Origin: Candidatus Sigynarchaeota archaeon
Lineage (GTDB): Archaea > Asgardarchaeota > Lokiarchaeia > Sigynarchaeales > Sigynarchaeaceae
Length of the DNA stretch: 21,921 nucleotides
Reading direction: 5' to 3'
Assembly (NCBI GenBank): GCA_030587525.1
Contig: JAUQYW010000549.1
Coordinates: 1-21,921, forward strand
In this document: in pieces, positions 15,975 to 21,921 of the stretch
How the letters are laid out: each line of letters opens with the position of its first letter
Numbering within the stretch: position 1 is the first letter of the stretch
Translations under genes and position numbers: made by a program
Notes under the pieces: model-generated
The model's database searches: none
What the model saw: only the letters and a program-made list of their open reading frames with translations
What the model was told of the DNA's origin: nothing

Positions 15975-16262
15975 TTAGATTTTGAAATTGCTCCTGCTAC
16001 CGTGAATGATCGTGACGATTTCGACAATATCCGCGGTGATACGGTATATTATGCGATATTTTTTCAAGAATATTTCTCGAATCATGGGATCTTTCTTCTC
16101 GGGCACAATCCTGCCACGCTCCGCGTTGGAGCTCAAGGATTCCACTGCGACCAATATCTTTTCAGCGAAGCTTGCAGCATACAAAGAAGAATCCTTCCCG
16201 ATGTACTCCAATATCCCCTTAAAATCCTCCACGGCTTGCGGGGACCATTTCACTTCAACCAT
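15975..16262 (-). CDS. RelE/ParE-family toxin
   Basis: 95 residues from ATG 16262 (MVEVKWSPQAVEDFKGILEY). The order of elements is typical: opening beta strand, two helices with YAASFAEKILVAVESLSSNA, then GRIVPE, IREIFLKKYRIIYRI and the final strand VEIVTIIHGSR with the conserved R near the end. RelE/ParE proteins cleave mRNA on ribosomes or poison gyrase; which applies here cannot be told. An in-frame ATG at 16301 lies inside the antitoxin gene and is less likely. The gene overlaps the antitoxin end by 13 bases. Confidence 0.85.
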   Translation of the reverse strand: MVEVKWSPQAVEDFKGILEYIGKDSSLYAASFAEKILVAVESLSSNAERGRIVPEKKDPMIREIFLKKYRIIYRITADIVEIVTIIHGSRSNFKI

Positions 16263-16435
16263 TTTTTCACGCGTTCCTTCACTTGGTCGTGCGTCAAGCA
16301 TTCCCCGTTGTCGAGCTGCTTGATGCCTTTCGCGATCTTTTGCTGCACGTACACCGTTTCCATGATGTCATCATAATCCACATCTTCTGGGAGATTCTCG
16401 ATCGCGTGGAGGACTGCTTCTTTTATCGTTGGCAT
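16250..16435 (-). CDS. Antitoxin of the RelE/ParE-like module
   Basis: 61 residues: MPTIKEAVLHAIENLPEDVD, then YDDIMETVYVQQKIAKGIKQ and the tail ECLTHDQVKERVKKWLK. This resembles the small archaeal/bacterial antitoxins that precede ParE/RelE toxins, with a short N-terminal fold and a toxin-binding tail rich in Glu/Lys ending in Trp. It is translated first and its end overlaps the toxin start. A perfect inverted repeat (TATAC/GTATA) lies 20 bases upstream and may be its operator. Confidence 0.75.
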   Translation of the reverse strand: MPTIKEAVLHAIENLPEDVDYDDIMETVYVQQKIAKGIKQLDNGECLTHDQVKERVKKWLK

Positions 16436-16454
16436 GGTCTCAATCCATTCAACC

Positions 16455-16470
16455 TATACTTGCACGTATA
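16455..16470. promoter_or_regulatory. Candidate operator TATAC-TTGCAC-GTATA
   Basis: A perfect 5-bp inverted repeat with a 6-base spacer, just after where transcription of the RelBE-like operon should start: a TATA-like CATAAAAG on the minus strand is at 16493-16500, about 25-30 bases before it. The position suits autorepression by the antitoxin or toxin-antitoxin complex. Confidence 0.45.
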
Positions 16471-16618
16471 ACATCGTGAGATGAGTTCTTATCTTTTATG
16501 TGAATGATAATTTTTTCTCCGATACTCACCTATTTACAAATTAACTTGAATAATATGACTTGTCAAGATTTGGAATGATGGATCACGTGCATCTTCCTAT
16601 ATCTAGCGCGTGCAACCC

Positions 16619-16662
16619 CGTCTCAGCAACCCGGTATTTTGCGGGCGCCCCCGTGGCCATAT
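16619..16662 (+). repeat. Repeat B, copy 4 (5' part)
   Basis: CGTCTCAGCAACCCGGTATT, then TTGCGGGCGCCCCCGTGGCC. The hairpin is CCGGTATTTTGCGG with one arm changed. It lies 30 bases 3' of the (reconstructed) hicA stop. Confidence 0.65.
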
Positions 16663-16692
16663 TCCGTTCTATGTGAAGACAATGATCTAAGC

Positions 16693-16915
16693 TTAAAGCA
16701 TTTTGAGCAATTTGTCTTTAGGAATGTTATTCCAGGTCGCGACTCGCGTGAAAATGTCGTTTAATGTTCCGGGGGGCAATCTCGTCGTGCTTGGGGACTG
16801 TGATGACGTGTTCTTCCCCTTCTCGTGTCTTCTTAAGCTGCATATGGCTACCTTTCTGGCGGACGAGCTCATAACCTAATTTTATCAAGAGCTTTTTCAG
16901 CTTTTCACCGCTCAC
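16693..16915 (-). pseudogene. hicA: HicA toxin gene with a one-base frameshift
   Basis: It starts at GTG 16915, overlapping the hicB stop as GTGA. The product begins MSGEKLKKLLIKLGYELVRQ and has KGSHMQLKK, with the catalytic His of HicA (H24), and VPKHDEIAP. After a run of six C (G-run 16771-16776 on the plus strand) the frame goes to RNIKRHFHAS and stops at residue 62. Removing one C restores the family-like ending GTLNDIFTRVATWNNIPKDK then LLKML and a stop at 16693, giving 73 residues. HicA is a small dsRBD-like mRNA interferase. The frameshift is either a real inactivation, a phase-variable tract, or a sequencing error. Confidence 0.82.
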
Positions 16916-17124
16916 GACCGGGAGATTAGACAGTCGATCTCGGACAATGTCAGGATCCGAATCTCCTTGCCCGCGTGCAGCTGGTCCTCGAAATGTAATT
17001 CGACAGCTTCCTTAAGATTCTCCATCAATTCATCCAACGTCTTCCCTTGGGTGAATATATCCACGCCGATGCCACGAGCACACCAAAATCCATCGTCCTT
17101 GTAGACTTCAAATTTAACAAGCAT
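16912..17124 (-). CDS. hicB: HicB-type antitoxin
   Basis: 70 residues from ATG 17124: MLVKFEVYKDDGFWCARGIG, then VDIFTQGKTLDELMENLKEA and VELHFED. The partly degraded RNase H-like HicB fold is recognised from the fVyxDdG-x-W-x-A...G-x-T-x-x-E-h-x-x-N-h-x-E pattern. It is short and has no C-terminal DNA-binding domain. A GGAGG site eight bases before ATG 17124 fixes the start against an upstream alternative at 17151. It comes before hicA and overlaps it by four bases. A TATA-like TTATAAAC lies at 17163-17170. A truncated copy exists at 13873-14039. Confidence 0.88.
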   Translation of the reverse strand: MLVKFEVYKDDGFWCARGIGVDIFTQGKTLDELMENLKEAVELHFEDQLHAGKEIRILTLSEIDCLISRS

Positions 17125-17132
17125 GGTCTTTG

Positions 17133-17137
17133 CCTCC
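17133..17137 (-). promoter_or_regulatory. Strong Shine-Dalgarno of hicB
   Basis: GGAGG on the minus strand, eight bases before ATG 17124. It is the best ribosome site seen in the window and decides the hicB start. Confidence 0.7.
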
Positions 17138-17162
17138 AGGTATGAAATCATAGCAATTCAGC

Positions 17163-17170
17163 GTTTATAA
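17163..17170 (-). promoter_or_regulatory. TATA-like box of hicBA
   Basis: Minus-strand TTATAAAC about 40 bases before ATG 17124, giving a short leader that includes the GGAGG site. Confidence 0.45.
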
Positions 17171-17214
17171 CATCGTCCATAATTCGATGAAACCATATTC
17201 CAAGGCGATCTAGC

Positions 17215-17360
17215 CGCAGATCGCGTCGCCCGTATCAATGATAATAATATATGGAGAAAAATTGAAAAATTCCGGCTGCGTTTTCACGCCGCGCGTCCAG
17301 CGATTCGTCGTTGTCGTCGAGGCCACCAAGCCCGTTCCCCATTCGTCCTATACCGAAATA
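17215..17360. repeat. Repeat A, left-half copy 2
   Basis: CGCAGATCGCGTCGCCCGTA, then AAATTCCGGCTGCGTTTTCA, GATTCGTCGTTGTCGTCGAG and CAAGCCCGTTCCCCATTCGT. Similarity to 14040 and 21608 stops at about 17355, where the 3' flank of surface paralog 2 begins; the GCAAGAAGCTTG... half is missing. Confidence 0.75.
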
Positions 17361-19900
17361 AATAATGCAATAATTTCTAGTGTACTCATCAACTCGGAAG
17401 AAAAATTAACCCGTGTATTATGCTTTCATAGAATTATCCTTTTCGGAGGCGTGTATTGAATTCATCAACTCGGCCTCAAGTTCCGGAATTGTTTGGGCCC
17501 TTGTTTCTTCAAGTGAAGACGATTCGACACGATTACATGCGTAATGTTGATGTTGGGGTAATTGAAGTGAAGGCTCGCTCGGTGTGTATTGGTGTTCTGT
17601 CGCATGGTGCGTGGCTTGTGAATCGAGCATGCTGGCTTTTTTTACTTTTGATTTAACGACACCAGTGAGAATTGCAATGATCGCCACGACGATCAGTATT
17701 GTTTCGATTAATTGGCTGATACCGAAGCCATAGCTGAAATCTCCCGGTTGCGTGATGTTGTTCGCGTAGTTCAGCGTCGTGCTACCGCCAGCAGCCAATC
17801 CGGCACCATTGCTGTTCCCCGCGTAGTCCAACGCGTAGAATGCCCAGTATAACTTCGAGCCCGGTATCTGTGACGGAAGTACACCCAACCACTCGTCGCC
17901 CGAACCTTGTAACAATGTCACGTTCTTCGTGCCCGCCATACTTCGCCACCCATTGTACGTGTTCGCCGATGGCAACGATGGTGCGTAGAACATGATCACT
18001 TCCTGTACATACGATTCTCCCGTGGCATGCGGTGCGATCACATCAATCTGGTATCCTATGCTCGGATCGAGCACTTGACCCGCGAGCACGTCCATGATGC
18101 TGATGTCCAGCGCCGGCGCGATCGTGTCACAGATGCGCAGGTTGAACTTGAACGCTTCTGGCGCCGAAAGACCCAGTGCATCGGTTGCATTCACGCGCAC
18201 TTTGATCGTGCCCGGTGCCGCGCCAGCTTGCCATAACCCGGCCATCCCGAGCGTCGCGCTGCTCAGCCATATCCGGAAGGTGTTGACCGAAACCCGGGTC
18301 ATCAGTATCGTCGCAGTGGCCGTGTTCATTGCATCGAGGAACGATATAGTCACCGTCGTGATCGCCACCGAATCCGACAATACCAGCACGAAGTCCGAAA
18401 CTAATGTCGCTTCTGCAACGCCGTCGCCATTGTACAAAACAGCCACGGTCGCCAGCCTCGCCGATATTGCTACCGGAGGCATTGTATCATACACGAGCTG
18501 GTCATACACGCCCAGGTCGCCACTCATGACCGAATATAACCGAACGTTCAGCGAACCCGCGCTCAAGCCCATGCCCGAAACCGACATGCTCATGTTATAG
18601 AAGCCCGGCGTCAACATCCATGTCAAGAGCCGTGCGTAACTCGAGCCCGAACTCGTGATGTTTACAGCAAAATTTATGCCAGGCGTCCCTTGCACGATGA
18701 TGTCGATCGTGTCAAGGTCCGACACGTAACTCCCGTTCACCAGGACAGTCCCGTTGTAGCCATAGTGCACGATCGTCGTAAGGCTGTTGATGTTCACAGG
18801 CATTGTGATCTGCAACGTCGTTGGCGTTGCCGCCGCTTGCGATAGTCCTTGGCTCGCGTTGTGGTTCACCACGTTGAAATTGATGTCCATCGTGTCCGGC
18901 ATCGTCACCGTCGACGCGTTCACCGTAAAATTCACGAACACAGTCGCCGTGCCATATGCCGGTACCGTTACGAACCCAGCCGGTGGCGTCCACAACGACC
19001 CGCTCAGGATGTAGCCTATGTTCGTGATAACCAAACCAGTCATATCGATCGAGATCGGTGCCCAGTACATACTCGTGACGTTATACTGTATGCTCACGTG
19101 CACGTTGCTACGCACCACGTTCACGATCAACCCTGGCGAAGCACTCACGCGCACGCATATCAAGGACGGTTGCACCACGATGATGCTGTCACGTAGGTTG
19201 TAGATTTCGCTTGCAGTGCTCTTGTATTGCGGTACCCCGCCGACCGTACCGTTCACTTCCGCGCTCACATACAGTTGTTCGTTAAATCGCGTGAACCCGC
19301 CCGGTACCGTCACCCACACCTGGTATGTCCTCGTCCCGTTGGCCAGTACCGTCGCCGCCGGGTTGATTATATCCGAGAACGTGAAGCCCGAGAATGGGAT
19401 CCCGAACATGTCCGTGAAGGCGATGCGAATTTGCGTGATCGTGAGCACTTCTGAGCCCGTGTTGTTGACCGTGACGAGCACGGGGAATATCGCTCCTGCA
19501 GATACCGTAGTGTTTCTCGAATACCAATCGCCGACCACGCTGAACGCGTACTCACCACTTACCCGATAGATTTGTAGCACGACACCCGCCGGATTAGGAA
19601 GAATGGTGTCGTGATTAAAGGCACCACCCGCGGCACGAGATTCACGAGTCGGTAATGCTGAATTCATAATGAGCACTGTTGAAATCGTAAATAGAGCCAG
19701 CAACCCGGCCAATCGAAAAGAAGGGAACCGTCGCATGATCAAGGTCACGATAGACTACATGAGAAGGAACAATCTTAAAGGGATCTTTACTAATTTTGAT
19801 CATTCCGGGAATAGACGTGCCTCCAGCCGCATCACCAATTCGGAATCGTGATACATTATCCTTCAAGTATACTCCAAGGCCGTGGTCTTGGCGCGTAAAC
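17297..19900. repeat. Duplicated block, copy 2 (surface protein gene with flanks)
   Basis: Counterpart of 10785-13402. Long identical runs in the coding region are visible, for example around 17660-17700 and 18880-18960. The upstream region also matches: GATCATTCCGGGAATAGACG, then CCGCATCACCAATTCGGAAT. Confidence 0.85.
17418..19736 (-). CDS. Large anchored surface protein, paralog 2
   Basis: 772 residues from ATG 19736, with the same architecture as 10902-13238: signal peptide (MRRFPSFRLAGLLALFTIST), CARDB/adhesin-like beta modules, a membrane helix near 677-697 (IETILIVVAIIAILTGVV) and a polar tail ending SEKDNSMKA. It lacks the PPQPPQ tandem (IIVVQPSLICVRV instead). Most of the chain is nearly identical to paralog 1, but about 110 residues in the middle (from DTMPPVAISARLATVAV through GLSAPEAFKFNL) differ at many positions. 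The start is preceded by the conserved TATA-like CCTTTAAGAT. Function unknown; surface adhesion or cell-envelope structure is inferred. Confidence 0.85.
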   Translation of the reverse strand: MRRFPSFRLAGLLALFTISTVLIMNSALPTRESRAAGGAFNHDTILPNPAGVVLQIYRVSGEYAFSVVGDWYSRNTTVSAGAIFPVLVTVNNTGSEVLTITQIRIAFTDMFGIPFSGFTFSDIINPAATVLANGTRTYQVWVTVPGGFTRFNEQLYVSAEVNGTVGGVPQYKSTASEIYNLRDSIIVVQPSLICVRVSASPGLIVNVVRSNVHVSIQYNVTSMYWAPISIDMTGLVITNIGYILSGSLWTPPAGFVTVPAYGTATVFVNFTVNASTVTMPDTMDINFNVVNHNASQGLSQAAATPTTLQITMPVNINSLTTIVHYGYNGTVLVNGSYVSDLDTIDIIVQGTPGINFAVNITSSGSSYARLLTWMLTPGFYNMSMSVSGMGLSAGSLNVRLYSVMSGDLGVYDQLVYDTMPPVAISARLATVAVLYNGDGVAEATLVSDFVLVLSDSVAITTVTISFLDAMNTATATILMTRVSVNTFRIWLSSATLGMAGLWQAGAAPGTIKVRVNATDALGLSAPEAFKFNLRICDTIAPALDISIMDVLAGQVLDPSIGYQIDVIAPHATGESYVQEVIMFYAPSLPSANTYNGWRSMAGTKNVTLLQGSGDEWLGVLPSQIPGSKLYWAFYALDYAGNSNGAGLAAGGSTTLNYANNITQPGDFSYGFGISQLIETILIVVAIIAILTGVVKSKVKKASMLDSQATHHATEHQYTPSEPSLQLPQHQHYACNRVESSSLEETRAQTIPELEAELMNSIHASEKDNSMKA

Positions 19901-19902
19901 CT

Positions 19903-19990
19903 CCGTCTTAGCAACCCGGCATGTTACCGGCGCCCTCGTCGCCATGTCACACGTTAGCGTCACCGCTCCCGTGTTGCACGACATCGTGAG
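19903..19990 (+). repeat. Repeat B, full-length copy 5
   Basis: CGTCTTAGCAACCCGGCATG, then TTACCGGCGCCCTCGTCGCC, ATGTCACACGTTAGCGTCAC and CGCTCCCGTGTTGCACG. It forms the right border of duplicated block 2 and lies about 110 bases 3' of the 23S rRNA fragment on the minus strand. Confidence 0.75.
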
Positions 19991-20099
19991 CCCGGCAATC
20001 GATTCCTGCCCGCGAACCTTCACGCACCCGCGGCGGCTGCCGTGGCGCGCCGGTCGAAAAGTAGGCGGGAATCACTCATTTTGATGTTTTGCCAATGAA

Positions 20100-20392
20100 A
20101 GTATTTCCCAATTGTTTCCATGCGGCGCGCCCCGCCTTGGGCCGCGTATCGTGGCCCGCGGGCGTTGGATCTTTCACCGTTGGCCGTCCCGCATTCGGCT
20201 AATTTTTTCGGGACACGGCCTTGAGCTCGCCGTGCATTAAAGACTGGAGAATGGGTGGCTATTTTCTGGGCGGGCTTCGCACTTAGATGCATTCAGTGCT
20301 TATCCCTTACGGCGTGGCTGCCCGGCGTAGTACCCTGTCGGATAACCGGTACACTAGAGGCCGCTACAGGATGTTCCTCTCGTACTGATCCA
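20100..20392 (-). rRNA. 3'-terminal fragment of archaeal 23S rRNA (from the sarcin-ricin loop onward)
   Basis: On the minus strand the piece starts TGGATCAGTACGAGAGGAAC, the universally conserved sarcin-ricin loop (helix 95), with the archaeal/eukaryal GGAAC rather than bacterial GGACC. It continues with CCTCTAGTGTACCGGTTATC, GCCGGGCAGCCACGCC, GGGATAAGCACTGAATGCAT and CTAAGTGCGAAGCCCGCCC, matching helices 96-98 and the 3' end. The right boundary is sharp: the preceding base positions are the stop codon of a protein gene. The left (3') boundary is uncertain, near 20100. No other 23S part was seen in the window. It may be a pseudogene remnant, a piece of a split rRNA gene, or an assembly join. 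Confidence 0.85.
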
Positions 20393-20809
20393 TCAAGGCG
20401 CGTGCCCCGTGCGTTCGAGAATCTCCCGCACGGTTTCCTCGAGAACGACATCATAATACGGCGATTCTTCACCAGCGTAGAAACAAGCCCCGTGCAGCGA
20501 ATCCATGACGTCAAACACGAGTTGTCGCATTCTCCGAACGTTCTCGTCATCAACGGCGAGATCGGAAAGAAACTTGTTTCGCTTGGTGTGGCTATCGACC
20601 GCACCCTTGGGCACGAATCGGCCCTTGGTCGCGAGGAACTCGTCGACCGCAAGGGTCACGGCGAGCCAGCCTTTCTCACATGCTTGCCTACGCTCGTTTG
20701 GATCCTTGCTCTTGCGCTCTTGCAAGGCCTTTTCGTAGATCTGCCACGCGGTCAATTTATCTGCGCCTGGTTGTGCATTTCCACTAGCTTTAGCTTTCGT
20801 CTTGACCAT
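20393..20809 (-). CDS. HEPN/PaREP1-like small helical protein
   Basis: 138 residues from ATG 20809 (MVKTKAKASGNAQPGADKLT). An upstream in-frame ATG at 20875 adds 22 residues of unlikely composition. The body is all helical: WQIYEKALQERKSKDPNERR, ACEKGWLAVTLAVDEFLATKG, a mid helix and LHGACFYAGEES-PYYDVVLEETVREILE. The helix-A EKGWLAVxxAxxxF and the LHxxxFY segment resemble PaREP1/HEPN-type proteins. A canonical R-x4-6-H pair was not clearly found. Its TGA is immediately followed by the 23S rRNA fragment on the same strand, which is very odd. Function unknown; HEPN-like proteins are often RNases or nucleotide-binding partners. Confidence 0.6.
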   Translation of the reverse strand: MVKTKAKASGNAQPGADKLTAWQIYEKALQERKSKDPNERRQACEKGWLAVTLAVDEFLATKGRFVPKGAVDSHTKRNKFLSDLAVDDENVRRMRQLVFDVMDSLHGACFYAGEESPYYDVVLEETVREILERTGHAP

Positions 20810-20990
20810 CGTGCTCGGGTAACAAGGGGTATCACGTGGATAAAAACGTTCATGGCACCGCGCGAAAATAAACATGTCGGTGGTCGCCGATCACGGGATG
20901 GCTCGATGGACCGCTTCTCGGCATCGATGCTTTTTTTCACGAGTGGGATCAAATTTAGGGACATGCTAGCTAACCCGTACCGATCGATAA

Positions 20991-21000
20991 AAGTTATAAT
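20991..21000 (+). promoter_or_regulatory. TATA-like box for the 21022 gene
   Basis: AAGTTATAAT, about 25 bases before ATG 21022, which has no ribosome site. This is the spacing of a leaderless archaeal transcript. Confidence 0.45.
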
Positions 21001-21021
21001 AGCACGCCCGGTATTCCTCCC

Positions 21022-21375
21022 ATGAAGTGCCTTATCACTCGAGTTACTGGAAAAGAAAGCCAACCATTCGCCAGCGCGAGGCGCGAGAAATTAATGGTCG
21101 TGGACGAACGAAGCTGGCCATCCCTCGATGCGGCCTCGAAACTCGCGGAGGGACAAAAGTTTTTCGCCAGCGGGGAACATCATCGCGAGATTATGACCGA
21201 TGGTGAACCCGCGATTGCACGGGACATTACCGTCGACGCGTGGACAGTCGAGATCTCCACGATCGAGGACCTGATAGCACTGGTGAAAGAAGGGAGGAAA
21301 GGCTTGATCGTAACCGAATCTCGATCGCCGGAAGCCCCGTGCCACATCATGATCTGGGATGCCTGGTTGAGCTGA
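21022..21375 (+). CDS. Small protein of unknown function (117 aa)
   Basis: The product starts MKCLITRVTGKESQPFASAR and ends HIMIWDAWLS. The second half (AWTVEISTIEDLIALVKEGR, then KGLIVTES, IMIWDAW) has the pattern of small archaeal/phage proteins in which a strand-helix-strand unit ends in an acidic/aromatic tail (EI-x-(S/T)-hE-D-h-h-x-h-h-K...hIhT). The first half has a KLAEGQKFFASGEHH segment. No catalytic motif is recognised. It diverges from the HEPN-like gene. It is believed real because of the TATA-like box at the right distance and the protein-like composition. Confidence 0.55.
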   Translation: MKCLITRVTGKESQPFASARREKLMVVDERSWPSLDAASKLAEGQKFFASGEHHREIMTDGEPAIARDITVDAWTVEISTIEDLIALVKEGRKGLIVTESRSPEAPCHIMIWDAWLS

Positions 21376-21607
21376 ACGAGTGATCCAACGGTTCCTGTCC
21401 AGGTGAGATGCCCTTCTTCTATCCCGAACCAGTAAGAAAGTTTTGCAAGATAATCAAGTGGATATTTGAACCGTGATGCAACCGGCACGTCCAGCGATTA
21501 TTTATTAGAACATTATCGGTACTGAGTAACGATCGTGCGGCTCGCGTGCCGATCCGCTGTCAATGGCGAAGCCCGCTTGAATGGATAAAATACGTATGTA
21601 AAAAAAT
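21376..21607. other. Intergenic region with degraded hairpin repeat
   Basis: No convincing gene. A minus-strand frame (21180-21488) begins with protein-like FKYPLDYLAKLSYWFGIEEG but runs antisense into the 21022 gene, so it is probably chance or a remnant. CCGCTGTCAATGGCGAAGCC (21554-21573) is related to the hairpins at 4790 and 9014. Confidence 0.35.
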
Positions 21608-21854
21608 AAAATTCCGGCTGCGTTGTTCACGCCGCGCGTCCAGCGATTCGTCGTTGTCGTCGAGGCCATCAAGCCCGTTCCCCATTCGTCCTATGCCGAA
21701 ACGTTCATTGCAAGAAGCTTGTCTCAAACCAGCCGAGCACGCGTGGACCTTCCCTCCGACCGAACCCTTCACGCGCCGAGGCGCCTCTAGGTCTGGCCAG
21801 CGTTGGTTCCCTTTGCGCTCGAGTCGCTTGGGCTTTTGTGGACGGCGGGCTGAA
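21608..21854. repeat. Repeat A, full-length copy 3
   Basis: From AAATTCCGGCTGCGTTGTTC through CAAGCCCGTTCCCCATTCGT, GCAAGAAGCTTGTCTCAAAC and the GCGCC-GA-GGCGC hairpin (about 21773-21784) to GACGGCGGGCTGAA. This copy has the right end shared with 7068-7138 but lacks the CAGATCGCG left extension of the copies at 14040 and 17215. The last 67 bases of the window beyond it are AT-rich and show no gene. Confidence 0.8.
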
Positions 21855-21921
21855 TAGAAATTTTATTATAATCGATCTTGATTCTAAGGCATTATTACCC
21901 AATCCATATACTTTAAAATGA

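Noticed and set aside
13536..19990. Repeat B copies as a CRISPR array
   Set aside because: Copies are hundreds of bases apart with genes between them and vary in length; there are no regular spacers and no cas genes.
19903..20100. 5S rRNA or tRNA following the 23S fragment
   Set aside because: None of the conserved 5S blocks or a tRNA T-arm is present; the stretch holds repeat B and undetermined sequence.
20020..21025. Long open frames across the 23S fragment and antisense to the HEPN-like gene
   Set aside because: The 20020-20292 frame is rRNA sequence and the 20255-21025 plus-strand frame reads through rRNA and antisense of a better gene; both are shadows.
21180..21488. Minus-strand frame with protein-like start (FKYPLDYLAKLSYWFG)
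   Set aside because: It overlaps the better supported 21022-21375 gene antisense and its later part has no protein-like pattern; at most a remnant.
21560..21902. Open frames on both strands of repeat A as protein genes
   Set aside because: Two frames are open together, changes between copies are not biased to third positions in any of them, partial copies cut the frames, and no ribosome site is present.

Overview
The window reads as a piece of an archaeal chromosome, moderate in GC. The reasons are: a 23S rRNA fragment with the archaeal/eukaryal form of the sarcin-ricin loop (CAGTACGAGAGGAAC), TATA-like boxes about 25 bases before likely leaderless starts, weak GTGA-type ribosome binding sites, and large surface proteins with an N-terminal signal, many N-x-S/T sites and one C-terminal membrane anchor. 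I cannot place it below domain level. An Asgard or euryarchaeal lineage would fit, but that is a guess.

Layout. (1) 1-4697, minus strand: a tightly overlapping operon of two half-size ABC exporter subunits and a GH130 glycoside phosphorylase/hydrolase cut by the window start. The two ABC ATPases have complementary departures from consensus, as in heterodimeric exporters with one degenerate ATP site. (2) 4822-6984, minus: a cell-surface protein with a PQQ-type beta-propeller and three FN3 domains. (3) 7199-10467: a TPR-like protein with four membrane helices, an unknown seven-helix membrane protein, and a URO-D/MtaA-fold protein. (4) 10785-13577 and 17297-19945: two copies of one duplicated block, each holding a ~775-residue surface protein, its promoter region and flanking repeats. 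The proteins are near-identical except for one diverged patch. (5) Between them, 13683-17124: a small Lys-rich ORF, a broken hicB copy and four toxin-antitoxin-type pairs (TumE-like, DUF433/DUF5615, RelB/RelE-like and HicB/HicA with a frameshifted hicA). (6) 19903-20809: a fragment that looks like only the last ~290 bases of a 23S rRNA, abutting the stop codon of a small HEPN/PaREP1-like protein. (7) 21022-21375: a small unknown protein.

Two interspersed repeat families tie the accessory part together. Repeat A (about 250-280 bp when full, at least six full, partial or degenerate copies) contains a conserved GCGCC-GA-GGCGC hairpin. Repeat B (about 40-90 bp, with a CCGGTA/TACCGG hairpin) occurs five or six times, always in the same orientation, and usually just 3' of a minus-strand gene. 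This gives the toxin-antitoxin region a cassette-like look. No recombinase, transposase or integrase gene was seen in the window, and no tRNA or CRISPR array.

All family calls are from reading motifs by eye. No database search was run.
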